Below, one piece after another: positions 8,522 to 18,147 of a stretch of DNA of 64,000 nt. Every line of letters begins with the position of its first letter. Within the stretch, counting starts at the first letter, position 1. This stretch comes from Paenibacillus paridis. Lineage in GTDB: Bacteria > Bacillota > Bacilli > Paenibacillales > Paenibacillaceae. Where the stretch lies: assembly GCF_006345825.1 (NCBI RefSeq), contig NZ_VCIX01000087.1:202-64201 (forward strand), given 5' to 3'. Under the pieces are notes generated by a model. It did not search any database. It saw only the letters and a program-made list of their open reading frames with translations, and was not told where the DNA came from. The position numbers were made by a program, and so were the translations under genes.

Positions 8522-9313
8522 TTAATTAATGCTGCCCACAAGCTTCATTACCGCATCTCTTGTAAGCTTATTCCCGCCTGCAGCAATCAGATTAACAGTA
8601 GCGTGTGCGAGCGTCAACGGTATTTTGCAAAAATCCAGAGCAGGTCCGCCCTTTAGGTCCTTAATATATTCATCAGCAATCTTCAGGTTTCGGCGCGTAT
8701 ACTTCATCATTTCCTTCGGGCCCCAGCCATCTGGAAAAAAGTCTACGCCTCGTTCTAGATCCTCTTTGCGATTTCGTAATATATTGACAGCCTGCAGCCC
8801 TCTGCCAAACGCTACCGCTTTCACCATATCCGATTTCGTGCCATCATACCATAGCCATATTTCAGAGAGCATTTCTCCAACCATGCCAGCTACGCTGTAG
8901 GTATAATTGTCCAAGTCCTCTTCCGTATGGATGTTCCATCCGGCGTGTACCCATTCGCCCATCTGCTTCGACATCTTTGCCGTATTGCGATATACGACCT
9001 CATTCACCGTTGGAGGACAAAGTTGCGCCCATTCGTCAATTCTCATCGTAACATCCGGCAGCACCCCTTCGTAAGGAGCAAGAAGTTTACGTGAATTTCC
9101 AATCACATCTGAAGATTGGAATGCATCGTGAACACCAAGCAGAAGCTCCACCTTCAAATCGTCTGACAGCGTTTCATGATCTTCAATTTCATCAATGGCA
9201 CGCATACATAAATAGGCAGCCGCTACTGCTTCTTTTAACCCTTCTTTTAACCGGTTAATGGGAATATAGAAAGTACGGCTCGTTTTCTTCAACATGATCA
9301 TCGCATCATTCAA
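8522..9313 (-). CDS. Squalene/phytoene synthase family protein (YisP-like)
   Basis: About 263 aa, all-helical head-to-head prenyl synthase fold. The first aspartate-rich motif is intact (D41EIED45 in RAIDEIEDH). The second is NILRN181RKED185LERG, where family synthases usually have D-x3-D, so one metal-binding Asp is Asn. That may point to diphosphate hydrolysis or altered activity rather than squalene/phytoene synthesis; B. subtilis YisP, a family member that I recall makes farnesol, is the comparison to test. I use the TTG at 9313 because GAAGGAG lies 8 nt before it; in-frame ATGs occur 4 and 6 codons later, and the frame is open to 9400. No carotenoid or hopanoid genes are nearby. Confidence 0.82.
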   Translation of the reverse strand: MNDAMIMLKKTSRTFYIPINRLKEGLKEAVAAAYLCMRAIDEIEDHETLSDDLKVELLLGVHDAFQSSDVIGNSRKLLAPYEGVLPDVTMRIDEWAQLCPPTVNEVVYRNTAKMSKQMGEWVHAGWNIHTEEDLDNYTYSVAGMVGEMLSEIWLWYDGTKSDMVKAVAFGRGLQAVNILRNRKEDLERGVDFFPDGWGPKEMMKYTRRNLKIADEYIKDLKGGPALDFCKIPLTLAHATVNLIAAGGNKLTRDAVMKLVGSIN

Positions 9314-9528
9314 AATAAAAACTCCTTCATTATGGCAGCTTTGCTTCAGGCTTGTTTTATCGTTAGTACTATAATACCATACAACCATTTGGATGTGCAC
9401 CGTTACTGCAATTTACTACCCATAACGTAAGCTTTTGTACCACATCTCGCCTATAAAATCAAAAAAACTCCAATCGTCCAAAAACGGAGTTAATTTTTAG
9501 TATGTTCATTTCAGCAATTCTAATCACA

Positions 9529-9560
9529 AAAAAAGATCAACCAGAATCATCTGATTGACC
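9529..9560 (-). terminator. Rho-independent terminator after GH2 gene
   Basis: Minus strand: GGTCAATCAG, 6-nt loop, CTGGTTGATC, then seven T. It lies about 65 nt beyond the GH2 stop and ends the 17.2-9.6 kb sugar operon. Confidence 0.75.
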
Positions 9561-9625
9561 TCTCGGTATAAACCGTTGTTCAAGCCTGCTTACTGCTGCA
9601 TACTCCATCTCAACGATAATCAGTG

Positions 9626-11323
9626 CTAATTCTGCTTTGCCTCGCCTTTGAAATAACGCTGTACAGCTGTGTAAGCGAGCTTTGGCCTGCGATAGCGGTC
9701 AACGATCCCTTTGCTGTTCTGAGTTCCTGCTCTTGTAAGGAGCCAATCCGTGCCTTCCGTCACTCTGCAATCGCAATATTGCCAGATGAACATGCCGGAT
9801 ACGAACGGTCTCGACGTATATGCGGACAGGTTGGCCTCGATAATATCCGCTTGCCGCTCCTCCGTACCCCGCACCCGGCTGGGATCTCGATGCCCATAAT
9901 AGCCATCGCCCCCGAACTCGCTCATAATCATCGGTTTGCCTAATCCGCCACTGGCGTCTGCCCATCCACGCGCCAAATCGCACAGCTCGCCCGGGTCCTC
10001 GTCTCCGTACCAGCCGGGATACAAATTAAAAGAGACGATGTCCGCCAAATCGAAGCAAAGCTCCTTCGCACGATGGTGGGAAGCGAAGGTCAACGGGCGG
10101 CTCGCATCAAGCGCCCGAATCTGCTCCAGCTGCTCCTTGTACATCTCCCGGCCTTCTGCCGTATCACTGGCACATTCATTAAGAATCGCCCAGATTACGA
10201 TGGACGGATGATTAAAATGCTGCTCCACCATCTCACGGTTCACCTGCTCGCACTGCCAGCGGAAATTAGGATTGCGCATCTGCTCCAGACTTAGTCCTCG
10301 CGCATGGTTCTCTTCCCACACCAAAATGCCTCTCTCGTCACACAAATCAAGAAACAGCTCGTCATTAGGATAATGGCTTGTACGTACCGAGTTGCAGCCC
10401 ATATCGGTGATCAAATCGGCATCTACCGCCATCAGTTGAAGCGGAATCGCAGAGCCGACCATGGGATGGTCCTCATGACGGTTAACACCTTTAAAAACGA
10501 TATCCTGTCCGTTCAGTTGAATTTTCCCATCCTTCGTGGTCACGGCTCGGAATCCCACACGTTCAATTAAATCGTCCACATCCGCATCATCCGCTAGGAG
10601 CCTTGCTTTTAGCATGTACAACACGGGGTTTTCCGGCGACCAAGCCTCAGCTTCGGAAAAGTCAAAGGTTGCCTCGCTAACCGAAATGCTCCCAGCCGCT
10701 GCACGCCCTTCTCCCAGATCCATAAGCTTCCCGCCTAGCTCAAAAGAAAGGCGATAAACCTGCTCTTCCACGCCAATATTGCGAACATAGGCTTGAACGA
10801 TGCCCCTCCAGCCGCCGTTTTCCCAAACTGGCGTAAAAGCTATCCGCTCAATGAACAGCGATTTCAATTCCTCCATTGAAACAGATCGGTTAATGCCGCC
10901 ATATGTGTAATAATCGTTCGGAATATGCAAGGCTGAAAATTCGCCAAAGCTGTTGTCCGCAAGCACAATAAGCTCATGCTCCCCCGCTTCCGCTTCATCC
11001 ACGATTGCATCGAATGCCGTATAGGCATTGTAATGTTCTATGATAAGCTTACCGTCAAAATAAACTTTAGCTGTATGGCTCACCCCTTTAAATACGAATC
11101 GTAGCGAGGTTTTCTCTTTAATCGTTACCCGTTTCCTATAAGCCCCGCTTCCCCTATACGTCAATAATTCAGGATGCATCTCCCAGCAGCCAGGAACAGC
11201 AAGCTTATAGGCATAGCTGAGCTGCCCAAGGTTCATATCATTGGTATCAATCGGCGTGAAATCCCACATGCCATCCAGCAAAGTTACCTTTCGAAGCTCA
11301 TTCGTTTGAAACAATCGGGTCAT
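9626..11323 (-). CDS. Glycoside hydrolase family 2 (beta-glucuronidase/galactosidase type)
   Basis: 565 aa without signal peptide, so a cytoplasmic exo-glycosidase. It has the GH2 order: N-terminal jelly roll, immunoglobulin-like middle domain, and a TIM barrel beginning around GVNRHEDHPMVG. The catalytic acid/base is Glu in ILNECAS (about E384) and the nucleophile is Glu in IMSEFGG (about E469). Size and the NRHEDHP, TSHYPNDE and FNLYPGWY segments resemble beta-glucuronidases more than long LacZ proteins, but beta-galactosidase or galacturonidase activity is possible. It is the last gene of an operon with an AraC-type sensor and a sugar ABC importer, and so probably hydrolyses the imported oligosaccharide. 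Confidence 0.85.
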   Translation of the reverse strand: MTRLFQTNELRKVTLLDGMWDFTPIDTNDMNLGQLSYAYKLAVPGCWEMHPELLTYRGSGAYRKRVTIKEKTSLRFVFKGVSHTAKVYFDGKLIIEHYNAYTAFDAIVDEAEAGEHELIVLADNSFGEFSALHIPNDYYTYGGINRSVSMEELKSLFIERIAFTPVWENGGWRGIVQAYVRNIGVEEQVYRLSFELGGKLMDLGEGRAAAGSISVSEATFDFSEAEAWSPENPVLYMLKARLLADDADVDDLIERVGFRAVTTKDGKIQLNGQDIVFKGVNRHEDHPMVGSAIPLQLMAVDADLITDMGCNSVRTSHYPNDELFLDLCDERGILVWEENHARGLSLEQMRNPNFRWQCEQVNREMVEQHFNHPSIVIWAILNECASDTAEGREMYKEQLEQIRALDASRPLTFASHHRAKELCFDLADIVSFNLYPGWYGDEDPGELCDLARGWADASGGLGKPMIMSEFGGDGYYGHRDPSRVRGTEERQADIIEANLSAYTSRPFVSGMFIWQYCDCRVTEGTDWLLTRAGTQNSKGIVDRYRRPKLAYTAVQRYFKGEAKQN

Positions 11324-11334
11324 CTATTTTCCTC

Positions 11335-13719
11335 CTAATGATATCTATTGAATGCTTTTCGGTATTCCGTTGGTGTCATGCCGGTCTCACCTTTGAAAAT
11401 TTTGTTAAAATACGAATGTTGATAGCCAACGCTTTCCGCGATTTCACTAATCTTCATTGGCGTTGAAGCTATCAGCTCCTTGGCTTTATCGATTCTGAGC
11501 GTCATGATGTAGTCTACATAATTGACTCCTGTCACCTGCTTAAAGGATCTGCTCAGCATATAAGGGCTCGTTCGGCAGCGCTCCGCACATTCCTCCAACG
11601 ATAGATCCTTCATATATTCCTTGCTCAGCAGCAAAGCAGCTTCTTCCACAATTCTTCTTGCACCGATATTTTGGGCTTTATTAAACTCTTCCAGATAAGG
11701 GGCAATGATTTTCTCTCGAAACCATAGCCGCATCGCTGTTATATCGGGAAGTCCCAGCAAATCGCCATACAGATTTCCTTCTTTGAACAAGGGATGCTGT
11801 ACAAAGCCCAGCTCAATGAGCATATGGCGCACGCTGCCGAGCAATTGAAGCAGTGCTTGGCGAACGGGCATTTCCCGCATGCTCATTCGTTCAAGCTCAG
11901 CCATATATTCCGTAAATCGCAGCTCGGTTTCCTCCGTGAACCCGAGGCGCATAGCATGAAGCAGCTCCTTCTCCTCCACAAATGGATATTGAACTTGGTA
12001 GGCTTGCATCGGATTAATATCTTCCATATCAATAATCTGATGTATTTCCTGAAGCTCACGGTAGCTGATCGCATGCCGGGTTTGCTCCAATAATTCTGGA
12101 ATCGCGCCGATTTGCTCTGTCCATCTGCAGATGATGATGGTCACATGCAGTCGCAGCACACCAGACAAAGTGGTAACAAGCTCCTGAGACAAGCCTTGCA
12201 GCTGTTCTCTCCGCTCCTTCGCACTGCTGCTAAGATCAGCGGCACATAATAAACCGACCGACATATCCTGAAAGTTGATGAGATGAGCCTCGATTTGGCG
12301 GTTAGCCGCCAGCTCTTCCGAGATATTGCCTGCCGCAAACGAAATCAGCTGCCGATCATCTTCTTTGAAGCGCGATTCGCTATCATTCAGTCCAGACAGC
12401 TGAATAAGCAGAAGCGAGAACTGGCGGTGTTCGGTCTTCCACCCCAAGCTCTCCATTCGCTGTCTTAAGCTGGCTTCATTGCTGGCATACAAATGTCCTT
12501 GAACGAGCTGCAGCAGGAACCCCTCTCGCAAGGAAGGAACGGCTTGCTGCAGGCGTTCCTTTAACGTTCTCGATTCGTTCATCACGGTCATCCATTTTTG
12601 CTCAATAAATTCCATCTCATGTTGAACCACCGCATGGCTGCTGCTCCGATCTGCGCCAAGGAGCGTAACTAAACGACCGATTGGCTTGTATAGCCGAAGC
12701 GAGGCGTACCACGACAGCAGCAAAGCAATGAACAAGCCAGCCAAGCTGCAAATCAAAATCCATTTCGAAGAAACCGCTACGGGCTTGGTCAGTTCAGATA
12801 ACGGAGTAGCCGTGACATAAGTCCAGCCTGCAAGATCAACATGGCCCAGCGATACGAGATAGGTGTCTCTCTTCCATTTGAACGGAAAACTATGTGAGTT
12901 GAGATTTTTCGCCTGATTAGACTTCAAATATTGCCTTAGCTCCGCAGACAATTCAGCCTCGCCCGCAGACGGCTCCAGCACAAATTCACCAGTGCTTTGA
13001 AGCAAAAACGACGTTCCCTTCTCACCAGCCTGCAAGTAGGCAATATTTCTTTTGATTTCAGCCGGGCTGATCGTCAGAACGAAAGCGCCAAACGGATGCT
13101 GCGAGTGCCATGGCAGCTTGAAAATAATCGAGACAGGCGACTCGCTCCCTTTATTGTTGATTGGCAGGCGATAGGACAAGAATAGGCCTGTGTTCTTGCT
13201 CAAGCTCGCTTGATAGTCCTTGATAAGAGCAGCATTCAAATATTCAATTCCGTCTGCGGACAACAGGGCTTGCTGTCCATTTAGAAATAAGTAGGCGTCG
13301 TTAACCAATAAGCTGGATCCGCCAACAACGGTCATGGTTTGCATAAGCTCCTGAGTCTCATTGATATGATTCAGAAAGCTGTAATTCTCCAGATACGAGC
13401 CGAACATTGGATTGTTAGACCATCTGCTCATGAGCATCGAAATTTGGTCAAACTGGCTGTTCATCATATCGGAGAACTGCTCAATGCGCAGCGCATGGGT
13501 TTTAAACACCTGCTTTTCAATTTGATTCACGCCAATGATATAATTGCTGACTGCGATAATAAAGGACGGAATACTTGTAATGATAAGCACGAGCACCAGG
13601 CTCCTCCGGAAGTATTCTCCTCGCAGCATCCCTGTTTTAGGCCATATCGGCCATTTCTGTCTCAATCCAATCCCCCCGAACACCAGCGATTTAGCGGAGA
13701 AACGACCGGAAGCCAGCAT
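11335..13719 (-). CDS. Membrane-bound AraC-type sensor regulator
   Basis: 794 aa. One helix near residues 38-60 and another near 325-345 flank an extracellular sensor of about 260 residues (dCache-like). The cytoplasmic part ends in a double-HTH AraC domain (LSLEECAERCRTSPYMLSRSFKQVTG; ISEIAESVGYQHSYFNKIFKGETGMTPTEYR). Such proteins combine ligand sensing and DNA binding in one chain and are common beside Paenibacillus sugar loci. The ATG at 13719 has AGGAGAAGGTGG upstream; a later ATG at 13629 would also give a full TM1. It sits 11 bp before the GH2 gene and 40 bp after the binding protein, so it is embedded in its likely target operon. Confidence 0.85.
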   Translation of the reverse strand: MLASGRFSAKSLVFGGIGLRQKWPIWPKTGMLRGEYFRRSLVLVLIITSIPSFIIAVSNYIIGVNQIEKQVFKTHALRIEQFSDMMNSQFDQISMLMSRWSNNPMFGSYLENYSFLNHINETQELMQTMTVVGGSSLLVNDAYLFLNGQQALLSADGIEYLNAALIKDYQASLSKNTGLFLSYRLPINNKGSESPVSIIFKLPWHSQHPFGAFVLTISPAEIKRNIAYLQAGEKGTSFLLQSTGEFVLEPSAGEAELSAELRQYLKSNQAKNLNSHSFPFKWKRDTYLVSLGHVDLAGWTYVTATPLSELTKPVAVSSKWILICSLAGLFIALLLSWYASLRLYKPIGRLVTLLGADRSSSHAVVQHEMEFIEQKWMTVMNESRTLKERLQQAVPSLREGFLLQLVQGHLYASNEASLRQRMESLGWKTEHRQFSLLLIQLSGLNDSESRFKEDDRQLISFAAGNISEELAANRQIEAHLINFQDMSVGLLCAADLSSSAKERREQLQGLSQELVTTLSGVLRLHVTIIICRWTEQIGAIPELLEQTRHAISYRELQEIHQIIDMEDINPMQAYQVQYPFVEEKELLHAMRLGFTEETELRFTEYMAELERMSMREMPVRQALLQLLGSVRHMLIELGFVQHPLFKEGNLYGDLLGLPDITAMRLWFREKIIAPYLEEFNKAQNIGARRIVEEAALLLSKEYMKDLSLEECAERCRTSPYMLSRSFKQVTGVNYVDYIMTLRIDKAKELIASTPMKISEIAESVGYQHSYFNKIFKGETGMTPTEYRKAFNRYH

Positions 13720-13759
13720 ACCCCCACCTTCTCCTAAGAGATGATGAGGGGGAGCTTAT

Positions 13760-15289
13760 TTATTTGGCGCTGTTTCTCGCTTGGTAAGCCTCATTCATTT
13801 CCAAAATTATTTTTTGGTAGGTTTGATCGGCCTGAAGCTCTGCCACAAGCGCATCCCAATCCTCTAAGCTCGCTTTGCCCATTATAACTTTAGTTTTCAA
13901 ATCCTGAATTTTTTTGTCATAATCGCTGCCCAGCTTGGACCCCGTCTCCGTAATTAACCCAGACGAAGGATTGGATACGCTCGCGTCAGCCGCTTGATCA
14001 ATCAATGTTCGCTCATGCTCAAGCTTTTCTGCTGCAAGGCCTGTGCCCAAATTACCGTATTTATCGTATTTCATAAAAATGTTTTGCATAAACTGGAAGC
14101 TGAGATCCTTGGAAGCTGCTTCTGTCAGCACGTAGTTGTCGCCATCCTTCGTGAAATCCTCGCCTTCCATCCCGTAAGCCGCCAATTCATGGCCTTCATC
14201 CGACGCGCCGTAATCAAGAAACGCCAGCAGCTTTTTCACTTTATCTTCTTTGACGCTCTTGGAGATCACGAACATCCCAAAGTGGCCCGTGCCTTTGGAG
14301 GCGTATTTTCCGTTAGCGCTTTCCAAATACGGCGTCCATTCCAGATCCGCGTCAACTTTGCCCGCTGCCTGTAGCTCCTTCACCATCATTGGAATTTGGT
14401 TCGGCTTATCCGGGAAAATTCCTGCTTTGCCCGCGTAAACCAAATCCTTCGCCTGATCATGCTTAAGCAGCGCAAAATCCTTAGGAATCAAACCTTCGTT
14501 ATAGGCATTTTGCAGCCATTCCAGCGATTGCTTCATAGAAGGATCAAAAGTGGTATCAACAAGCTTGCCATCCACTACTTTATATTTACCTCCTGTGCCT
14601 GTGAAAGCTTCCTGAATAAAGGTGAATTGGCCCATATCCGATTGGTTGACATAGCCGGATAAGCCTACTGTATCCTTTTGCCCGTCAGGCGCATTTTCTT
14701 TAAACGCTTTCATTACGGTATACAGCTCATCCATTGTCTTTGGCACCTCAAGATTCAACTTTTGCAGCCAATCCGTTCGGATCAACGGCTGGGCGTTGCC
14801 TTCGGTCGGCCTTACCCGCGGAACCCCGTAAAGCTTACCTTCAACCAAATTGTTCGTGAACGTTATATCTGGAAATTTCATTAAGTTTGGGTATTCCTTG
14901 ATCATTTCGCTCAAATCCCAAAACGCGCCTTGCTTAGCCATGTTCTGGAAAGCGGCGTTGCTCGTATCGGTGACAAGCATCAGGTCTGGAAGCTTGCCAG
15001 AAGCGAGCGTCACATTGACTTTCTCATTGAAGTTGTTCGGCGTCACCCACGTGATGTCCAGCTTCGTATTCGTACGCTTCTCGACTTCCTTCAAAATCCG
15101 ATTGTCTTGGGCTGGCGGCTCCTTCTGGTAATAAATCGTCAGTACGCTAATGTCTGTCGGCCCCTGTCCTGATTCTCCGCCTGCGGCACCATTGTTAGCT
15201 GCATTATTTTTGCCTCCGCAGCCTGAAATAATGACGGTTATTGCCAAAATAGCTGTAAACCAACCAAGCCAAGCTTTCTTTCTGTCCAT
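13760..15289 (-). CDS. Sugar ABC transporter substrate-binding lipoprotein
   Basis: 509 aa. The N-terminus has a lysine-rich start, a hydrophobic stretch and lipobox VIISGC, followed by a Asn/Gly-rich linker, so it is a lipid-anchored extracellular binding protein of the LplA/YtcQ-like family 1 type. Typical features include YYQKEPPAQDNRILKEVEKRT and a large two-lobe body. It lies directly after two permease genes (39-bp gap) and before the sensor-regulator. Ligand unknown; the operon's GH2 enzyme suggests a glucuronic- or galactose-containing oligosaccharide. Confidence 0.88.
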   Translation of the reverse strand: MDRKKAWLGWFTAILAITVIISGCGGKNNAANNGAAGGESGQGPTDISVLTIYYQKEPPAQDNRILKEVEKRTNTKLDITWVTPNNFNEKVNVTLASGKLPDLMLVTDTSNAAFQNMAKQGAFWDLSEMIKEYPNLMKFPDITFTNNLVEGKLYGVPRVRPTEGNAQPLIRTDWLQKLNLEVPKTMDELYTVMKAFKENAPDGQKDTVGLSGYVNQSDMGQFTFIQEAFTGTGGKYKVVDGKLVDTTFDPSMKQSLEWLQNAYNEGLIPKDFALLKHDQAKDLVYAGKAGIFPDKPNQIPMMVKELQAAGKVDADLEWTPYLESANGKYASKGTGHFGMFVISKSVKEDKVKKLLAFLDYGASDEGHELAAYGMEGEDFTKDGDNYVLTEAASKDLSFQFMQNIFMKYDKYGNLGTGLAAEKLEHERTLIDQAADASVSNPSSGLITETGSKLGSDYDKKIQDLKTKVIMGKASLEDWDALVAELQADQTYQKIILEMNEAYQARNSAK

Positions 15290-15328
15290 ACTTTGTTTGC
15301 CTCCCTGATGATCTTTTTATTATATCTC

Positions 15329-16228
15329 TCATTCCTTGACGGAGCCAACCATGGCCCCTTTGGCAAAATGCTTTTGCAGGAATGGATATACCAGAAGAAT
15401 AGGAATCGTCGAGATAATGACAGCCGCCATTTTTTTCGTTTCCGATGGAATGCTCGCCATGCCGGTGTCGCTTGCCGCTGCCCCGCCCATGGCCGTTGAA
15501 GAATCAATCAGCATATTTTGCAATAAAATTTGCAAGGGCCATTTTGCCGTATCATTGATGAACAGCACGGCATTAAAAAACGTGTTCCAATACGAAACAG
15601 CGTAGAACAAACCGAATGCAGCGAGCGACGGGAGCGACAACGGCAAAATAATACGGAACCACACGCTCATATCATTGCAGCCATCGATGCGTGCAGCCTC
15701 TTCCAGACCAACGGGGATCGAATCGAAGAAGCCTTTCATCAGCAGCACATACCACCCACTCGTAATAACCGGAATGATGAGCGACCATAAGCTGTCAATC
15801 ATGCCAAGCTCCTTCACCACCAGATAGCCGGGAATGATGCCGGGATTAAACAAGGTTGTCAGCAATATGAGAAACATCAATGGCTTTCTGCCTCTCATCC
15901 GCTTTCGCGAAAGTCCATAGGACAAAGAGGACGTAATCACCAAGCTGCATAAGGTTCCTACAACCGCTAGAAAAGCGCTAATGCCGGTTGCTCTCATAAA
16001 GGTTGAAGTGGAAAGCAAATATTCATAGGAAACAAGTGTCCATGTCTTCGGGAATAGCAGCAGCCCTCCCTGACGGTATTCTTCCGGCGTTGTAAATGAA
16101 ATAACAAATACATAATAGAAAGGGAATAGGCACACCAGTCCAACCAGCAGCAAAACCGTGACGTTGAAGGCGCCAAATAACCGGTCAAACCTGCTCTCGC
16201 GAATCGTCGATACAGCAGCTTCACGCAT
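15329..16228 (-). CDS. Carbohydrate ABC transporter permease (YtcP-like)
   Basis: 299 aa, six helices, MalG-type inner-membrane subunit. The EAA loop reads GLEEAARIDGCNDMSVWFRIILPLSLP and the C-terminus ends in FAKGAMVGSVKE, typical of YtcP-like permeases. Its ATG overlaps the stop of the upstream permease (TAATG), implying translational coupling. No ATPase gene is present; importers of this class usually share an MsmX-type ATPase encoded elsewhere. Confidence 0.9.
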   Translation of the reverse strand: MREAAVSTIRESRFDRLFGAFNVTVLLLVGLVCLFPFYYVFVISFTTPEEYRQGGLLLFPKTWTLVSYEYLLSTSTFMRATGISAFLAVVGTLCSLVITSSLSYGLSRKRMRGRKPLMFLILLTTLFNPGIIPGYLVVKELGMIDSLWSLIIPVITSGWYVLLMKGFFDSIPVGLEEAARIDGCNDMSVWFRIILPLSLPSLAAFGLFYAVSYWNTFFNAVLFINDTAKWPLQILLQNMLIDSSTAMGGAAASDTGMASIPSETKKMAAVIISTIPILLVYPFLQKHFAKGAMVGSVKE

Positions 16229-17205
16229 TAATAAACACCATCCTCACCCATTTTTTTCGCCAGCCAGTTGGCAAAGATGACCAACGCTACGCCAATAAAG
16301 GATTTAAACAAGCCAACTGCCGTACTGTAGCTGAACTGTGCCTGCAAAATACCGACTCGGTACACATACGTATCGAACACCTCAGCCACCTCTGACACTG
16401 CACCATTCATCATCAGATACACTTGCTCGAACCCAACATCCATGATGTGTCCGATGCGCAGGATGAGCAGGATAATAATAACGTTGCGAATCGCCGGCAG
16501 CGTCACATGCCACATTTGCTTCAGCCTGCCTGCACCGTCCAACTTGGCGGCCTCATATTGCTGCGTATCGACACCTGCAATGGCCGCGAGGAACAAGACC
16601 GTTCCCCAGCCCACTTCTTTCCAAATCGATTGCAGCGTTAGAAGAATCCAGAAATAATCGGGGTTCGTCAGAAAATCAATTTTTTCATATCCGAATACGA
16701 CCAGAAGTTGATTGATAACACCCTCTGATTGCGAAAGCATCAAAAAGCTCATACCTACGATAACGACCCAGGATAGAAAATGGGGCAAATAAACGATGGA
16801 TTGAATCGTTTTCTTAAACCATTGCAGCCTTAGTTCGTTCATCATTAAGGAAAGAATGATCGGCAGCGGAAAGAAGAAAACGAGGCTTAACAGGTTGATC
16901 GCCATCGTATTTCTGAATATTCTGTAAAATTCAGGATTGGAAAATAATCGTTGAAAATGTTCAAAGCCTACCCACTCACTGTGCAAAAAACCTAAGTAAG
17001 GCGAATAATCCTGAAAGGCGATCAACACGCCCCACATCGGAATGTACTTAAAGACAAGGAAATATAATAGCCCGGGAAATACTAGCAGGTAGAGAAACAA
17101 ATCTCTCTTTAAAAGCTTGCCTTCGTTCAAAAGCTTGAATTTCAACCGCAGCCCTAAACTCGCCTTATCCTGCTTTGCTTGCAAACTCTCAACATTCACT
17201 TTCAA
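16228..17205 (-). CDS. Sugar ABC transporter permease (LplB-like)
   Basis: 325 aa, first gene of the minus-strand sugar operon. It has six helices and the EAA loop QQYEAAKLDGAGRLKQMWHVTLPAI. The characteristic LplB start PGLLYFLVFKYIPMWGVLIAFQDY follows a charged N-terminal tail. The start is a TTG (17205), preceded by AGGAG at 10 nt. It pairs with the next permease and the binding lipoprotein to import an oligosaccharide. Confidence 0.88.
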   Translation of the reverse strand: MKVNVESLQAKQDKASLGLRLKFKLLNEGKLLKRDLFLYLLVFPGLLYFLVFKYIPMWGVLIAFQDYSPYLGFLHSEWVGFEHFQRLFSNPEFYRIFRNTMAINLLSLVFFFPLPIILSLMMNELRLQWFKKTIQSIVYLPHFLSWVVIVGMSFLMLSQSEGVINQLLVVFGYEKIDFLTNPDYFWILLTLQSIWKEVGWGTVLFLAAIAGVDTQQYEAAKLDGAGRLKQMWHVTLPAIRNVIIILLILRIGHIMDVGFEQVYLMMNGAVSEVAEVFDTYVYRVGILQAQFSYSTAVGLFKSFIGVALVIFANWLAKKMGEDGVY

Positions 17206-17536
17206 TGGTCAGCCACTCCTCTATCTGCTCATCTTGCTCGGTCCATGCTCAGCAACTAACCCTAACTATACGGTCCTCTCCGTTTGAACTCATTAAAAAA
17301 TACTTGCAAAACCCTTGAATGAACTAACAAAATCTTGTTATTCAATGAGTTGAATGCTACAAGGTCAAACGGCTGTCGCTGTTATCTGCAAAAGGTGGGG
17401 GAGCTGTTTCTCTTGAAATAGAAGATTGCTTTATCGCACGAAATCTATAAAGTCTTATAATTAAAGCGGACATAAGTGAATGGCGAGATGCGTGGATTTC
17501 ATCCGTTTGTATAAGGATGACTAGTGATGGGAAATG

Positions 17537-17724
17537 AATTAGAAGGAATTTCTCCCGCTAAAAAAGTGATATTTGCGGGGCAAATGAATTAGCGGGAATT
17601 CCTCCCGTTAATTCGGCCCTTTCCTGTCATTTTCAGCATATGATCTGAAATTAAAGGGACAAATTCCATGTAAATCGCTCCAAATCCCGAAATTGCTAAA
17701 AATAGAGGGACAAATTCCATCTAT
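17537..17724. repeat. Cluster of intergenic palindromic repeats
   Basis: Two copies of AATTAG..GGAATT..CTCCCG.TAA (17537-17561; 17587-17613) and two of TTAAAGGGACAAATTCCAT / ATAGAGGGACAAATTCCAT (17650-17669; 17700-17720). The same two modules recur in the same order at 41223-41409, and one copy lies at 5127-5151. Confidence 0.6.
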
Positions 17725-18072
17725 ATAGGTTGAACGAAAGAAATGCAGTTTAAGCGAAGTAAGAAAAGTGTTCTGGAGAAGTGATGCGCTTGCGTTTGTA
17801 GCTGGACTCTTCCCTTTTAATGTCTTAGTCATTCATAGAATCTGGTTATAGCTGTGACCCTAAAGAATGTTCGACTCGCGCAGCGACCAAAACGAGAGAC
17901 TTTAGTTCATCTTATATCATTCAAATCGATGGAAATCATGAGCTCGATGAATACAGAGCTCTCCCCCCCTCTCTCTCACGAATTCTTGTCATGTTGATAT
18001 CGCATCTACGAGGAATGAGATTATTAATCGAATAATAAATCCTCATCAGCAGCACCCGAAAACTACTTTAAT

Positions 18073-18124
18073 TTGACAGAAGTCCTTTGGCTGTAGTACA
18101 TTCATTTTAGTTAAGGACTTAACT
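18073..18124 (+). promoter_or_regulatory. Promoter and operator of marR-type gene
   Basis: -35 TTGACA (18073-18078), 18-bp spacer, -10 TACATT (18097-18102), then dyad AGTTAAG-GA-CTTAACT (18109-18124) over the expected start site. The same dyad with a TC centre lies at 18635-18650. Confidence 0.65.
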
Positions 18125-18147
18125 ATATAACGGCGGTGACTCCTGAT

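Larger units (their letters stand above)
17206..18147. other. Gene-free region with repeats upstream of two operons
   Basis: About 940 bp with no credible gene. The left part should hold the sugar-operon promoter; an inverted repeat AACAA-AATC-TTGTT (17326-17339) flanked by TTGAAT and ATTCAA could be a regulator site. The middle (17537-17724) holds several copies of an intergenic repeat. The right end contains the promoter of the marR-type gene. A 74-codon minus-strand frame here (17608-17832) runs through the repeats and I do not consider it a gene. Confidence 0.6.

Noticed and set aside
15329-17205. Missing ATPase gene in the sugar importers as an anomaly
   Set aside because: Normal for LplB/YtcP-type importers, which use a shared MsmX-like ATPase.
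17608-17832. 74-codon minus-strand frame in the 17 kb gap
   Set aside because: It runs through the intergenic repeats, has no SD, and similar peptide strings (DGICPSIF, NGIYPSIF) arise at 41.3 kb from the same repeats, so they reflect DNA repeats rather than protein.
17941-18060. A+T-rich stretch with CTCTCCCCCCCTCTCTCTC as a possible site
   Set aside because: Only a short pyrimidine tract; no dyad or promoter elements could be tied to it.
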